Below, in pieces: positions 1 through 5,745 of a stretch of DNA of 5,745 nt. Where the stretch lies: contig JAHEEB010000333.1 of assembly GCA_024640925.1 (NCBI GenBank), forward strand, positions 1 to 5,745, written 5' to 3'. Below the pieces are notes generated by a model that was not told where the DNA came from, ran no database searches, and saw only the letters and a list, made by a program, of their open reading frames with translations. Numbering within the stretch: position 1 is the first letter of the stretch; each line of letters opens with the position of its first letter. Source of the stretch: Bacteroidota bacterium. GTDB lineage: Bacteria; Bacteroidota; Bacteroidia; Bacteroidales; UBA10428. The position numbers and the translations under genes were made by a program.

Positions 1-921
1 CGTTCGATTAAAATCCGAAAATTTTTTAGCTGGTTGGGTAAAGTGTAAAATAAATTTTTCCCTGCCGAAATGAAAGGGGATTGACAATATTCTTTCGTCT
101 GTATTATTATCATGCAAAGTATCGTTGTTGTTGAAAACTATTGAGCAGGTTGAGATGCTGTCATCATAGACTATTAAATGAATTTCGCCATTCCGATTGA
201 AGTTCTGATCGCTAAGTACATCCTGAAATAGATCATCAGGCTGGTAATGGCAGAACACCCATGCTTTAATAGCTGTTTGTCGTTGACTTACCGTATTTTT
301 AAGAAAGTCTTTTTGATAAACCGGAACAAACATTAATATACTCACTTTATCTAAAAATCTTGTTTTCCCCGAAAGTATTACCGTGTCTAAATCGCGCGAG
401 AGCTCCATAGCTTTTCTCTTAACTGGTTCCGATAACATATCATAACCAAAAGCGTCAAGATTTGTAAAAGGTTCGAGGTGAATTATGGAAGAATAACTGT
501 CTCTTTTGCCTGTTGGCTTTATATTATAGTTAGTATATCCATTTTTCTGAATGCTATGAATGTGTTGCTGTAAAAGGTTGTCAGGTATATAAAAAGAAAT
601 ACCAATACCTTCAATACCCGGAAAGTTACTTTTATTTGCCTTCGAGCAAAACTCTTTCCATTCAACTTGAGTAACAGTATCGGATGCAGCCAAAATGGCT
701 GATCCACTATTTAAGAGTTGAACATGCGATTGTAACCTGGAATTTAATTTGGTTTTTATCTGTAAACAATTCGATTGAAAAATTCTGTCAGCCTCTTTCT
801 TAAAAACATGTTTTGTGTATAGTGTAACAGCAAATGTTAAAATAAGTCCTGAAAAAAGGAAAACCAAAGCTTTCCGGGCATTTCGATACGTTGTTTTAAG
901 TAAAAAAAAATTATGTTTCAT
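1..921 (-). CDS. Membrane-anchored CHASE-domain sensor protein (C-terminus beyond window)
   Basis: The frame is open from an ATG at 921-919 to the left edge without a stop, giving 307 residues of a longer protein. Seen: a short basic N-terminus, one hydrophobic helix (about residues 18-36), then an extracytoplasmic domain with the CHASE pattern. Its landmarks are W88, PGIEGIG at 101-107, HLEP at 148-151, N154, GYDM at 159-162, P166, R169, and FVPVY at 198-202. CHASE domains sense small molecules outside the cytoplasm and are normally followed by a second helix and a histidine kinase, cyclase or GGDEF output. That part lies outside the window, so the output is unknown. The gene starts 29 bp after the upstream kinase stop, which suggests a shared transcript. 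No nearer in-frame start exists, and the leader is A/T-rich with only a weak GAGG about 11 nt upstream. The CHASE call is fairly sure; the full architecture is open. Confidence 0.85.
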   Translation of the reverse strand, partial: MKHNFFLLKTTYRNARKALVFLFSGLILTFAVTLYTKHVFKKEADRIFQSNCLQIKTKLNSRLQSHVQLLNSGSAILAASDTVTQVEWKEFCSKANKSNFPGIEGIGISFYIPDNLLQQHIHSIQKNGYTNYNIKPTGKRDSYSSIIHLEPFTNLDAFGYDMLSEPVKRKAMELSRDLDTVILSGKTRFLDKVSILMFVPVYQKDFLKNTVSQRQTAIKAWVFCHYQPDDLFQDVLSDQNFNRNGEIHLIVYDDSISTCSIVFNNNDTLHDNNTDERILSIPFHFGREKFILHFTQPAKKFSDFNRT

Positions 922-950
922 TTTTGTGTTAACCTCAAATACTTCAAAAC

Positions 951-3608
951 TTATTCGTCGGGCAAACTAAAATAAAAAGTTGCTCCTTTGTCTGGTTCGC
1001 CTTCGGCCCAACAACGTCCGCCATGCCGGGTTATAATTCTGTTTACGTTGGCCAGACCAATACCAATTCCTTCATAATCGTTTTGTTCATGAAGGCGTTG
1101 AAATACACCATATAGCTTATTGGCATATTTCATATTGAATCCGACCCCATTATCTTTTATAAAGAAGATGGTTTCATTGGTTTGAGAATAACTGCCGATT
1201 TCGATTATAGCTTTGTCTTTTTTATGTGTGTATTTAATGGCATTTGAAATAAGATTTATCCAAACCTGTCCAATAAGTTGAATGTCACCCAGCGTTTTAT
1301 GAAGTGTATTTATTTTAATCTCAACTACTCTGGTCTCAATGTCTTTGTTAAAGAGTTGAAGTTTCGATTGGACAAGTTCCATTGTATCAAAGTGTCTTTT
1401 CTGAAGGTCTGTTCTGCTTAGCTTTGAAAAGGTTAATAAGCCATCGATAAGCTTTTCCATATCATCAACCGATTTTGTTATGTACGAAAAATAGTAAAGC
1501 TCTTTCTCAGTAAAAATGGATGATCTTATTTCGAGGAAAAGATTAATAAAACCTTTTATATGCCTTAAAGGTGCACGCAAATCGTGAGATACAGAATATG
1601 AAAATGCCTCCATATCTTTGTTGGCTTCTTCAAGCTGTGCCGTGCGCTGAATAACTCTTTTTTCAAGTTCTACATTGAGCAAATGGTTTGCTTCTTCTGC
1701 TCTTTTTCGTTCTGTGATATCCAGAATAGTACCAACAATATAAATCAGGGTACCTTTTTCATCATAATTTCCCTGAAATGTTGATTGATAGTAACCAACA
1801 CTTCCATCGGGACGAAGAAATTTTTGTTCGTAATAACCTGTTTCATGGTTTTCAACGGCCTTGTTTATTAGTTCTTTATCGCGCTCATGATCTTCGGGCC
1901 ATGGCGATAATTCAAGAATTGAGTTAATTCCGGGAGTAAAATTTTGGGGGTCAAGCTGAAATATCTCGTAAACTTCTTTCGACCATTCGACCTTACCGGT
2001 ACTTATGTTCCAACTCCAATAACCCAGTTGGGCCAGCTGTTGTGCTTCTTTAAGTTTCTTTTCGCTTTCTATTAAGGCTTCCTCAGTTTTTTTTCGTTTT
2101 GTGATATCTTTTATAATACCAACATACCTGTCTGGTTTATCAATTTTAGAAACCACATAACTGTCTTCCTCAATCCAGCAATACTCATTATTTTTCTTCT
2201 TTATCCGGTATTGGGCCCAGAAAGGTTTTGTTTCTGTTAATGATTGCTGAAATAACTTATAATTTGATTCTCTATCATCGGGATGCGTCATCTCAACCCA
2301 TTCGCCGAATCCAACATTTTCAAATTCTTTTTTTGTGTACCCTGTAACTTCCTCAATAGCCCCATCCCATTGTATTTTTTGTGTTTCAAGATTGTATTCA
2401 TAGAACAAATGATTTGATAACTGGTTAATTAACCTGATTTGTTCTTCACTATCACGCAGGGCATCTTTAGAACGTTTACGTTCAGAAATATCAATGATAA
2501 TAGCCAGAAAAGCCTGACGATTTTCAAGTTCTACTAATTGTAAATGAACTTCTACAGGGTATAGGCTTTCATCGGCACGTTGGTGAATTGTGTTAAAAAC
2601 TAATTTTTCTTGTTCATGACGGATTAATGGCTCAATTTTTTGACGGTAAGAAGTCTCGGTAAATTCTGGCTTCAGATCCATTGGAGTCATTTTCTTCATT
2701 TCTTCTAGAGTATACCCCAGATTGCGTAATGCTCCCTGGTTAACATATTCAAATAGTAAGCTAACAGGATTGAATATATATATTTCGTTCAGACTCGATT
2801 CTATTATAAATAAAAGCTGGGACTGTGCCTTTTCTGCCAGCTTTCTGCTGGTAATATCGCGTATACTGCCTATCAGTTTAATAGGTATTCCCTGATCGTC
2901 AAAAAAGACTCTTGAAATAATAGAACAGTAAACCAGCGAACCATCTCGGTTAACCAGAGTAACTTCGAAATCGTCGATAAATTTCTTTTCAAATATTTCC
3001 GAAAGTATTTTTTGTTCAACATCTTTATCAGCATAAAAACCAGTTATCGTTTTACCAAGCACATCTTCACGGCTGTATTGCCCCCGTGATAAGTGGCTTA
3101 TACTGGGACTAATTTCAAGGATTGTACCATCCAATGAGGTTTCGTAATAGACATCCTGAATATTTTCAAAAATATTACGGTACTTGGTCTCATTTGCTTT
3201 ATAAAAGATAACTCTTTCATCAACAAGTTGCTGGACATGCTCGTTTTCATCAGCCAGAAATCTGTCCTGTTCATTTTTTCTTATAATAATTGCCAGGAAA
3301 CATACAACATCATGGATTATCTTCAAGTCATCTTCTGTCAGTACAGCTGGATTTTCAATTCGTATATAACCATAGTTGGAATTGAAAGTTGAAATCTCAA
3401 AAATATTTTCTTCATCAATTATTTTAATGGGTTGATAAATAGGAATACAATTTGGCCAAAACTTATTTACTGCATCAATAAACTCATCTATTATCTTTTC
3501 TTTTTGTCTTAATTGGCAAAAGTCAACCATTAAATGAAAAAACCCCTGTATTAAAGTTTCTTTATCTTTATCATTCTTGAGAACTGGTTGGCTTTTCAAT
3601 TTGTTCAT
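951..3608 (-). CDS. Soluble multi-PAS sensor histidine kinase (phytochrome-type catalytic core)
   Basis: This 885-residue kinase autophosphorylates on histidine and should pass the phosphate to a response regulator. Domains in order: a GAF-like N-terminal segment (about 15-110); four PAS/PAC modules (about 143-255, 265-378, 391-505, 525-636), each ending in a DI(T/S)xRK linker at 251, 373, 501 and 630; a coiled coil (about 637-666); HisKA with YSVSHDLRAPLR at 671-682 and phospho-acceptor H675; and HATPase_c with N box N785/N789, G1 box DNGVGF at 819-824, and G2 box GIGIGLA at 847-853. The core resembles the Cph1/phytochrome kinase family, but no chromophore-binding GAF-PHY pair is present. 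No transmembrane helix or signal peptide is visible, so it should be cytosolic. There is no receiver domain and no regulator gene in the window. The ATG at 3608 is used; the leader has no Shine-Dalgarno. The ligand cannot be inferred. Confidence 0.95.
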   Translation of the reverse strand: MNKLKSQPVLKNDKDKETLIQGFFHLMVDFCQLRQKEKIIDEFIDAVNKFWPNCIPIYQPIKIIDEENIFEISTFNSNYGYIRIENPAVLTEDDLKIIHDVVCFLAIIIRKNEQDRFLADENEHVQQLVDERVIFYKANETKYRNIFENIQDVYYETSLDGTILEISPSISHLSRGQYSREDVLGKTITGFYADKDVEQKILSEIFEKKFIDDFEVTLVNRDGSLVYCSIISRVFFDDQGIPIKLIGSIRDITSRKLAEKAQSQLLFIIESSLNEIYIFNPVSLLFEYVNQGALRNLGYTLEEMKKMTPMDLKPEFTETSYRQKIEPLIRHEQEKLVFNTIHQRADESLYPVEVHLQLVELENRQAFLAIIIDISERKRSKDALRDSEEQIRLINQLSNHLFYEYNLETQKIQWDGAIEEVTGYTKKEFENVGFGEWVEMTHPDDRESNYKLFQQSLTETKPFWAQYRIKKKNNEYCWIEEDSYVVSKIDKPDRYVGIIKDITKRKKTEEALIESEKKLKEAQQLAQLGYWSWNISTGKVEWSKEVYEIFQLDPQNFTPGINSILELSPWPEDHERDKELINKAVENHETGYYEQKFLRPDGSVGYYQSTFQGNYDEKGTLIYIVGTILDITERKRAEEANHLLNVELEKRVIQRTAQLEEANKDMEAFSYSVSHDLRAPLRHIKGFINLFLEIRSSIFTEKELYYFSYITKSVDDMEKLIDGLLTFSKLSRTDLQKRHFDTMELVQSKLQLFNKDIETRVVEIKINTLHKTLGDIQLIGQVWINLISNAIKYTHKKDKAIIEIGSYSQTNETIFFIKDNGVGFNMKYANKLYGVFQRLHEQNDYEGIGIGLANVNRIITRHGGRCWAEGEPDKGATFYFSLPDE

Positions 3609-3644
3609 AACGTCAATTTTTTTGCGCTATGGAAACCTTTCTAT

Positions 3645-3670
3645 CAAATTTAACAATAAAAAGCAACAAA
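3645..3670 (-). promoter_or_regulatory. Candidate promoter for the sensor kinase (Bacteroidota -7 box)
   Basis: On the minus strand, TAAATTTG (3652-3645) matches the Bacteroidota -7 consensus TAnnTTTG and would give a leader of roughly 30 nt before the kinase ATG at 3608. A TTTG (3670-3667) lies upstream with a 14-bp spacer, shorter than the 17-23 bp usual for the -33 element, so the upstream half is doubtful. In AT-rich DNA such a box can occur by chance. Confidence 0.35.
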
Positions 3671-3674
3671 AACT

Positions 3675-3765
3675 AATAGTGAATAGGGAATAGTGATCAG
3701 GCAATAGGCAATAGGGAATAGGGAATAGGGAATAGGGATTAGGCAATAGGGATTAGGCAATTGGC
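3675..3765. repeat. Tandem heptamer array, 13 units of AATAGGG-type
   Basis: Thirteen consecutive 7-bp units fill exactly 91 bp with no break in register. The consensus is AATAGGG on the plus strand. Five consecutive or near-consecutive units are identical AATAGGG (four of them at 3710-3737), and the variants are AATAGTG, AATAGGC, ATTAGGC, ATCAGGC and AATTGGC. The array lies between the YoeB-type toxin gene and the putative kinase promoter, and it contains no gene. Such short arrays arise by replication slippage; whether copy number affects kinase transcription is unknown. Confidence 0.9.
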
Positions 3766-3800
3766 TCAACTGTGTCTTAAATACTATATTGTTAAGCTGT

Positions 3801-4061
3801 TTATTTACCATAATGGTATCTACAACTATATATCAATAATTCATTGTCAATAACTTGATAAACTAATCGATGTTCTCTATCTATTCGTCTTGACCAAAAT
3901 CCTTTTAAATCAAATCTTAAAGGTTCGGGCTTGCCAATTCCGTCAAATGGATGTTGTTGAATGTCTTTTATTAAGTCATTAATTTTTTTTAGCATCTTCT
4001 TATCTTCATTTAACCAAGATATATAATCTTCCCAAGCGTTTTCAGAAAAAGTGATAGTCAT
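3801..4061 (-). CDS. yoeB: YoeB-family mRNA interferase toxin
   Basis: This 86-residue protein has the length and sequence of Txe/YoeB toxins of the RelE superfamily, which enter the ribosomal A site and cleave mRNA during translation. Seen: the GKPEPL motif at 43-48, the WSRRIDREHRLVY block at 56-68, and the C-terminal SCRYHY at 79-84. By alignment to the 84-residue E. coli YoeB, the catalytic residues E46, R65, H83 and the penultimate-type Y84 are all present at the same numbers, so the toxin looks active. Two extra residues (GK) follow. Its ATG overlaps the antitoxin stop by 4 bp (ATGA at 4061-4058), implying translational coupling and co-transcription from the antitoxin promoter. No frame damage is visible. 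Confidence 0.95.
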   Translation of the reverse strand: MTITFSENAWEDYISWLNEDKKMLKKINDLIKDIQQHPFDGIGKPEPLRFDLKGFWSRRIDREHRLVYQVIDNELLIYSCRYHYGK

Positions 4062-4315
4062 TTGTCTTCGATTAATTTTTTACGAACTATCTTTCCTGCC
4101 TTCATTTGATTTATTGATTCATATAATCTATCTGCATTTGATTTGGAACTCAATAGATGCATTGTTTCAATTATAGAATTATATTCTTCCAATGATAATA
4201 ATACAGTCCCCTTTCCTGTCCCCCGCTTAATGATTAATGTTTCATTATTATTTTCGACGTCATCCAGGAATTTCTTCAGTCCTGTTCTGAATTCTGTATA
4301 ATTCGCTGCCATCAT
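4058..4315 (-). CDS. yefM: YefM/Phd-family antitoxin
   Basis: This 85-residue antitoxin partner of the adjacent YoeB-type toxin both neutralises it and, in this family, represses the operon by binding DNA through its N-terminal Phd/YefM domain. Seen: YTEFRTGLKKFLDDV near the N-terminus, ETLIIKRG, VLLSLEEYNSIIETMHLL, and a charged C-terminal tail (about 57-85) expected to wrap the toxin. The start is set at the ATG at 4315 (a second ATG follows directly at 4312), because family members begin just before the YTEFR motif. An in-frame ATG 33 bp upstream (4348) would add 11 residues, but it lies inside the putative -7 promoter box and the operator loop, so it is unlikely to be on the transcript. 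The stop overlaps the toxin start. Confidence 0.93.
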   Translation of the reverse strand: MMAANYTEFRTGLKKFLDDVENNNETLIIKRGTGKGTVLLSLEEYNSIIETMHLLSSKSNADRLYESINQMKAGKIVRKKLIEDK

Positions 4316-4333
4316 AATAATATCATTTAAGTA

Positions 4334-4367
4334 ATTTATAAAGTACAAATATAAGTACTTTATAAAT
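4334..4367. promoter_or_regulatory. Probable YefM-YoeB operator: perfect 13-bp inverted repeat
   Basis: The arms ATTTATAAAGTAC (4334-4346) and GTACTTTATAAAT (4355-4367) are perfect reverse complements around an 8-bp centre. Each arm holds a GTAC core (4343-4346 and 4355-4358), 12 bp centre to centre, and an outer TTTATAAA palindrome (4335-4342 and 4359-4366). The E. coli yefM-yoeB operator is known to use TGTACA-core palindromes with a 12-bp centre spacing; here the cores read AGTACA and AGTACT. The position just upstream of the antitoxin ATG fits autorepression. Binding itself is inferred. Confidence 0.75.
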
Positions 4368-4376
4368 CAAAAACAA
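4346..4376 (-). promoter_or_regulatory. Candidate promoter of the yefM-yoeB operon
   Basis: On the minus strand, TATATTTG (4353-4346) matches the Bacteroidota -7 box TAnnTTTG. A TTG (4376-4374) lies 20 bp upstream, within the usual 17-23 bp spacing for the -33 element. The -7 box occupies the centre of the inverted repeat, so a bound repressor would cover it. Transcription would begin near 4340, leaving a leader of about 25 nt before the ATG at 4315. Confidence 0.6.
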
Positions 4377-4439
4377 TTGTATAAATAGTATTAAAAAGTC
4401 ACTTCTTATAAATTCGTTCTACTATTCCCATTGTTTGAT

Positions 4440-4541
4440 GAACCGCCCGGTACGAGGCCCTTATCCCGAGGTGCATCGAAGTACATCGAGAGTGGTTCGG
4501 GAGGTTCTCTGCCAGGCTTCGCCTAGCGGCAGCCTACTCAT
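4440..4541 (+). mobile_element. GC-rich fragment resembling a group II intron 3' end (domain V/VI-like relic)
   Basis: Base composition jumps from AT-rich to clearly GC-rich here and falls back after about 4555. On the plus strand GAACC (4440-4444) can pair with GGTTC (4494-4498). Directly after, GGGAGG (4499-4504) pairs with CCT-A-CTC (4533-4539), leaving A4536 bulged. An inner stem CTGCC/GGCAG (4509-4513 with 4528-4532) is capped by AGGC-TTC-GCCT, and the element ends in AT. This is the layout of group II intron domain VI with its branch-point A and 3' AY end. The domain V-like part is about 59 nt instead of 34, and the A is 6 nt from the end instead of 7-8, so it is divergent or decayed. 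No intron-encoded reverse transcriptase is nearby. It could instead be another palindromic repeat, or serve as a hairpin at the 3' end of the immunity-like gene. Confidence 0.4.
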
Positions 4542-4557
4542 ATTCTGTGCAGCCTGC

Positions 4558-5436
4558 CTATTTATAATTTTTTTTAAACATCCAACCAGGAAATTCTTTT
4601 CTCATTCCTTTTTTCAAAACATCTTCTGCTTCCTCTCTTACTTTCTGAGATTTGTCATTTCTCATTTTTATAACATTGCTTTCTGGATATTCGTACAATC
4701 CTTTCAGCCCCATTAAGCCCAACCATCTGGTAGTTGTATTTTCGCTTTCAAGGGCTTTTAGAAAGCAATCCTTTGTTCTTAAATCAGGTAAGTGCCGGTC
4801 ACAAATAAAAACAAGAGCCCATATCAGTTCTTGAGTGACTTTTGGGTTCGTTTCTTTATCTATCGAATAAAGAAATGTGCTTATTGTGTTAGGGTGTGAT
4901 AGATAGTTGTCCCAATCTCTAGTTCCAGTTCTAGCTTCGGAGTTGATCTTTTTGGCAGCACTAATTTTTTCTTCGACAGAACCATTTTCTATTGCATTAA
5001 TATAATCTCTTTGTTTATTTGTTAAGGAAGGATAGGGTACTTTATTTAAGAACTCTTCTTGAAGTTTATCATTTAGTTCAAATACAAAAGCATTTAATAG
5101 AAGTTTTTCAGCTTCTTCTAACGGAATTAAAGGTCTTGTATTTTCTTGTGACAAATGGTTTTCTTCTGGACCTGTAATCTCTTGTAATAAATTACATAGT
5201 TTCAATAAACTATCTCTGTTGTTCGAAAATGCACAAAACATTCCTGCTTCAGAATCAAAATCAACTTCTATTTTAATATTATGTTCTTTAGCTAATTTTT
5301 TCGCTAATCTCTCAACTGAATAGCCCCCACCTCCTTTATCTCCAAAGTAATCATCAAAAAAATGAAATTCAGAACAGATTATAGAAAAACTGTTGTCGTG
5401 TTCCACTAATAGACAAGGAAAAAAATCATTCTTCAT
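4558..5436 (-). CDS. Imm51-like immunity domain protein with C-terminal HEAT-like helical repeats
   Basis: This is a 292-residue protein without signal peptide or membrane helix, so probably cytosolic. Residues about 4-85 resemble the Imm51 immunity family: FFP near the start, GGGGYSVERLAKKLA at 35-49, then FDSEAGMFCAFSNN at 60-73 and a closing helix. Imm51 proteins are known from bacterial polymorphic toxin loci, where immunity proteins block a cognate toxin. Residues about 140-278 are amphipathic helices arranged like HEAT/Armadillo repeats (for example ELIWALVFICDRHL at 203-216 and TTTRWLGLMGLKGL at 234-247). The ATG at 5436 is chosen; an in-frame GTG at 5466 would add 10 residues that do not resemble the family start. 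The TAG stop adjoins the GC-rich fragment, so the native 3' end might have been altered. The immunity call rests on motif recall and the cognate toxin is unknown. Confidence 0.65.
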   Translation of the reverse strand: MKNDFFPCLLVEHDNSFSIICSEFHFFDDYFGDKGGGGYSVERLAKKLAKEHNIKIEVDFDSEAGMFCAFSNNRDSLLKLCNLLQEITGPEENHLSQENTRPLIPLEEAEKLLLNAFVFELNDKLQEEFLNKVPYPSLTNKQRDYINAIENGSVEEKISAAKKINSEARTGTRDWDNYLSHPNTISTFLYSIDKETNPKVTQELIWALVFICDRHLPDLRTKDCFLKALESENTTTRWLGLMGLKGLYEYPESNVIKMRNDKSQKVREEAEDVLKKGMRKEFPGWMFKKNYK

Positions 5437-5481
5437 TTTATGTTGTGTTTTTTGAATAGGTTGCACATAATTATGGACATA

Positions 5482-5745
5482 TTAGCGGGAGTAATTTTTT
5501 ATTGTTTTAATCATTGTTATCCTTGTCAATAAAATATTTGTCAAAATCAATATTAATCCATCAATCAATACTATTATCCATAACATTGAACTTGTAACCT
5601 CAAAACTTAATCCTAAAACATGTTGAATCATTCCGGCTGCTCCGTTATCATATATTGCCAAAAATCCTGACGAGATACAAACAAAAGTCATTATCAGACC
5701 TGCGAATATTGACACTTGATTTAAAAGTTTTGAGTGTTTTTCTGA
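5482..5745 (-). CDS. Small two-helix membrane protein, 5' end beyond window
   Basis: The frame is open from the right edge to a TAA at 5484-5482, showing 87 residues. I do not recognise the family. Two hydrophobic segments are visible (about residues 11-32 and 53-74 of the visible part), joined by a short loop containing YDNGAAG. The N-terminus (EKHSKLLNQ) and the C-terminal tail (RITMIKTIKNYSR) are basic, so by the positive-inside rule both ends should be cytoplasmic, forming a hairpin in the inner membrane. A GTG at 5715 could be proposed as a start, but in-frame codons with sensible sequence continue upstream to the edge, so the true start is more likely just outside. The next gene begins 45 bp downstream on the same strand, suggesting co-transcription with the immunity-like gene. 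A role cannot be assigned. Confidence 0.6.
   Translation of the reverse strand, partial: SEKHSKLLNQVSIFAGLIMTFVCISSGFLAIYDNGAAGMIQHVLGLSFEVTSSMLWIIVLIDGLILILTNILLTRITMIKTIKNYSR

Noticed and set aside
519..707. A 62-codon minus-strand reading frame
   Set aside because: It lies in another frame inside the CHASE-domain gene, whose frame is continuous from 921 to the edge and carries clear family motifs.
3675..3765. The repeat array as a CRISPR array
   Set aside because: Units are 7 bp with no spacers, and no cas genes are present.
3775..3797. A weak CTTAA/TTAAG stem after the toxin stop as a possible terminator
   Set aside because: Only five A/T-rich pairs around an 11-nt loop and no following T-run on the minus strand.
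3806..3818. A 13-bp palindrome TACCATAATGGTA near the toxin gene 3' end
   Set aside because: It is explained by the conserved codons for the toxin C-terminus (YHYG) and has no T-tract to be a terminator.
4435..4716. A 93-codon plus-strand reading frame starting MMNRPVRG
   Set aside because: Its first half is the structured GC-rich fragment and its second half is antisense to the immunity-like gene; no family resemblance. Such frames are commonly produced by structured intron-end sequence.
4652..4834. A 60-codon plus-strand reading frame
   Set aside because: Entirely antisense to the immunity-like gene, with no recognisable domain.
5433..5480. A 15-codon minus-strand frame (ATG at 5480) whose TGA overlaps the chosen immunity-gene ATG as ATGA
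   Set aside because: It could be a leader peptide coupling translation, but its size makes chance likely and there is no ribosome-site or composition support.

Overview
The window is AT-rich and its genes are densely packed, with every supported gene on the minus strand. It looks like an accessory-rich stretch of a Bacteroidota chromosome. The evidence is the lack of Shine-Dalgarno sequences, A/T-rich leaders, two upstream sites matching the Bacteroidota -7 box TAnnTTTG, and a multi-PAS phytochrome-type sensor kinase of a kind common in that phylum. Genus and species cannot be read from this sequence.

Left part (1-3608), signalling. A soluble histidine kinase of 885 residues has a GAF-like N-terminus, four PAS/PAC modules, HisKA and HATPase_c. 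It is followed after 29 bp by a membrane-anchored CHASE-domain sensor that runs off the left edge with no stop codon. The spacing suggests one transcript. No response regulator is visible. Between the kinase and the next gene (3609-3800) lie a candidate kinase promoter and a 91-bp array of thirteen heptamer repeats.

Middle (3801-4376), a YefM-YoeB type II toxin-antitoxin module. The antitoxin comes first, and the two reading frames share a 4-bp ATGA overlap. The toxin keeps the YoeB catalytic set (E46, R65, H83, Y84). Just upstream is a perfect 13-bp inverted repeat whose GTAC cores are 12 bp apart. It surrounds a TAnnTTTG promoter box, as expected for an autorepressed module.

Right part (4377-5745). 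An abruptly GC-rich segment (about 4440-4541) folds on the plus strand like the 3' end of a group II intron (domain VI with a bulged A). No intron reverse transcriptase is present, so it is probably a relic. Next is a 292-residue protein with an Imm51-like immunity domain joined to a HEAT-like helical domain. Upstream of it is a small two-helix membrane protein cut by the right edge. These two genes could be the edge of a polymorphic-toxin immunity cluster whose toxin lies outside the window. That link is inferred, not seen.

No rRNA, tRNA, CRISPR array or complete insertion sequence was recognised.
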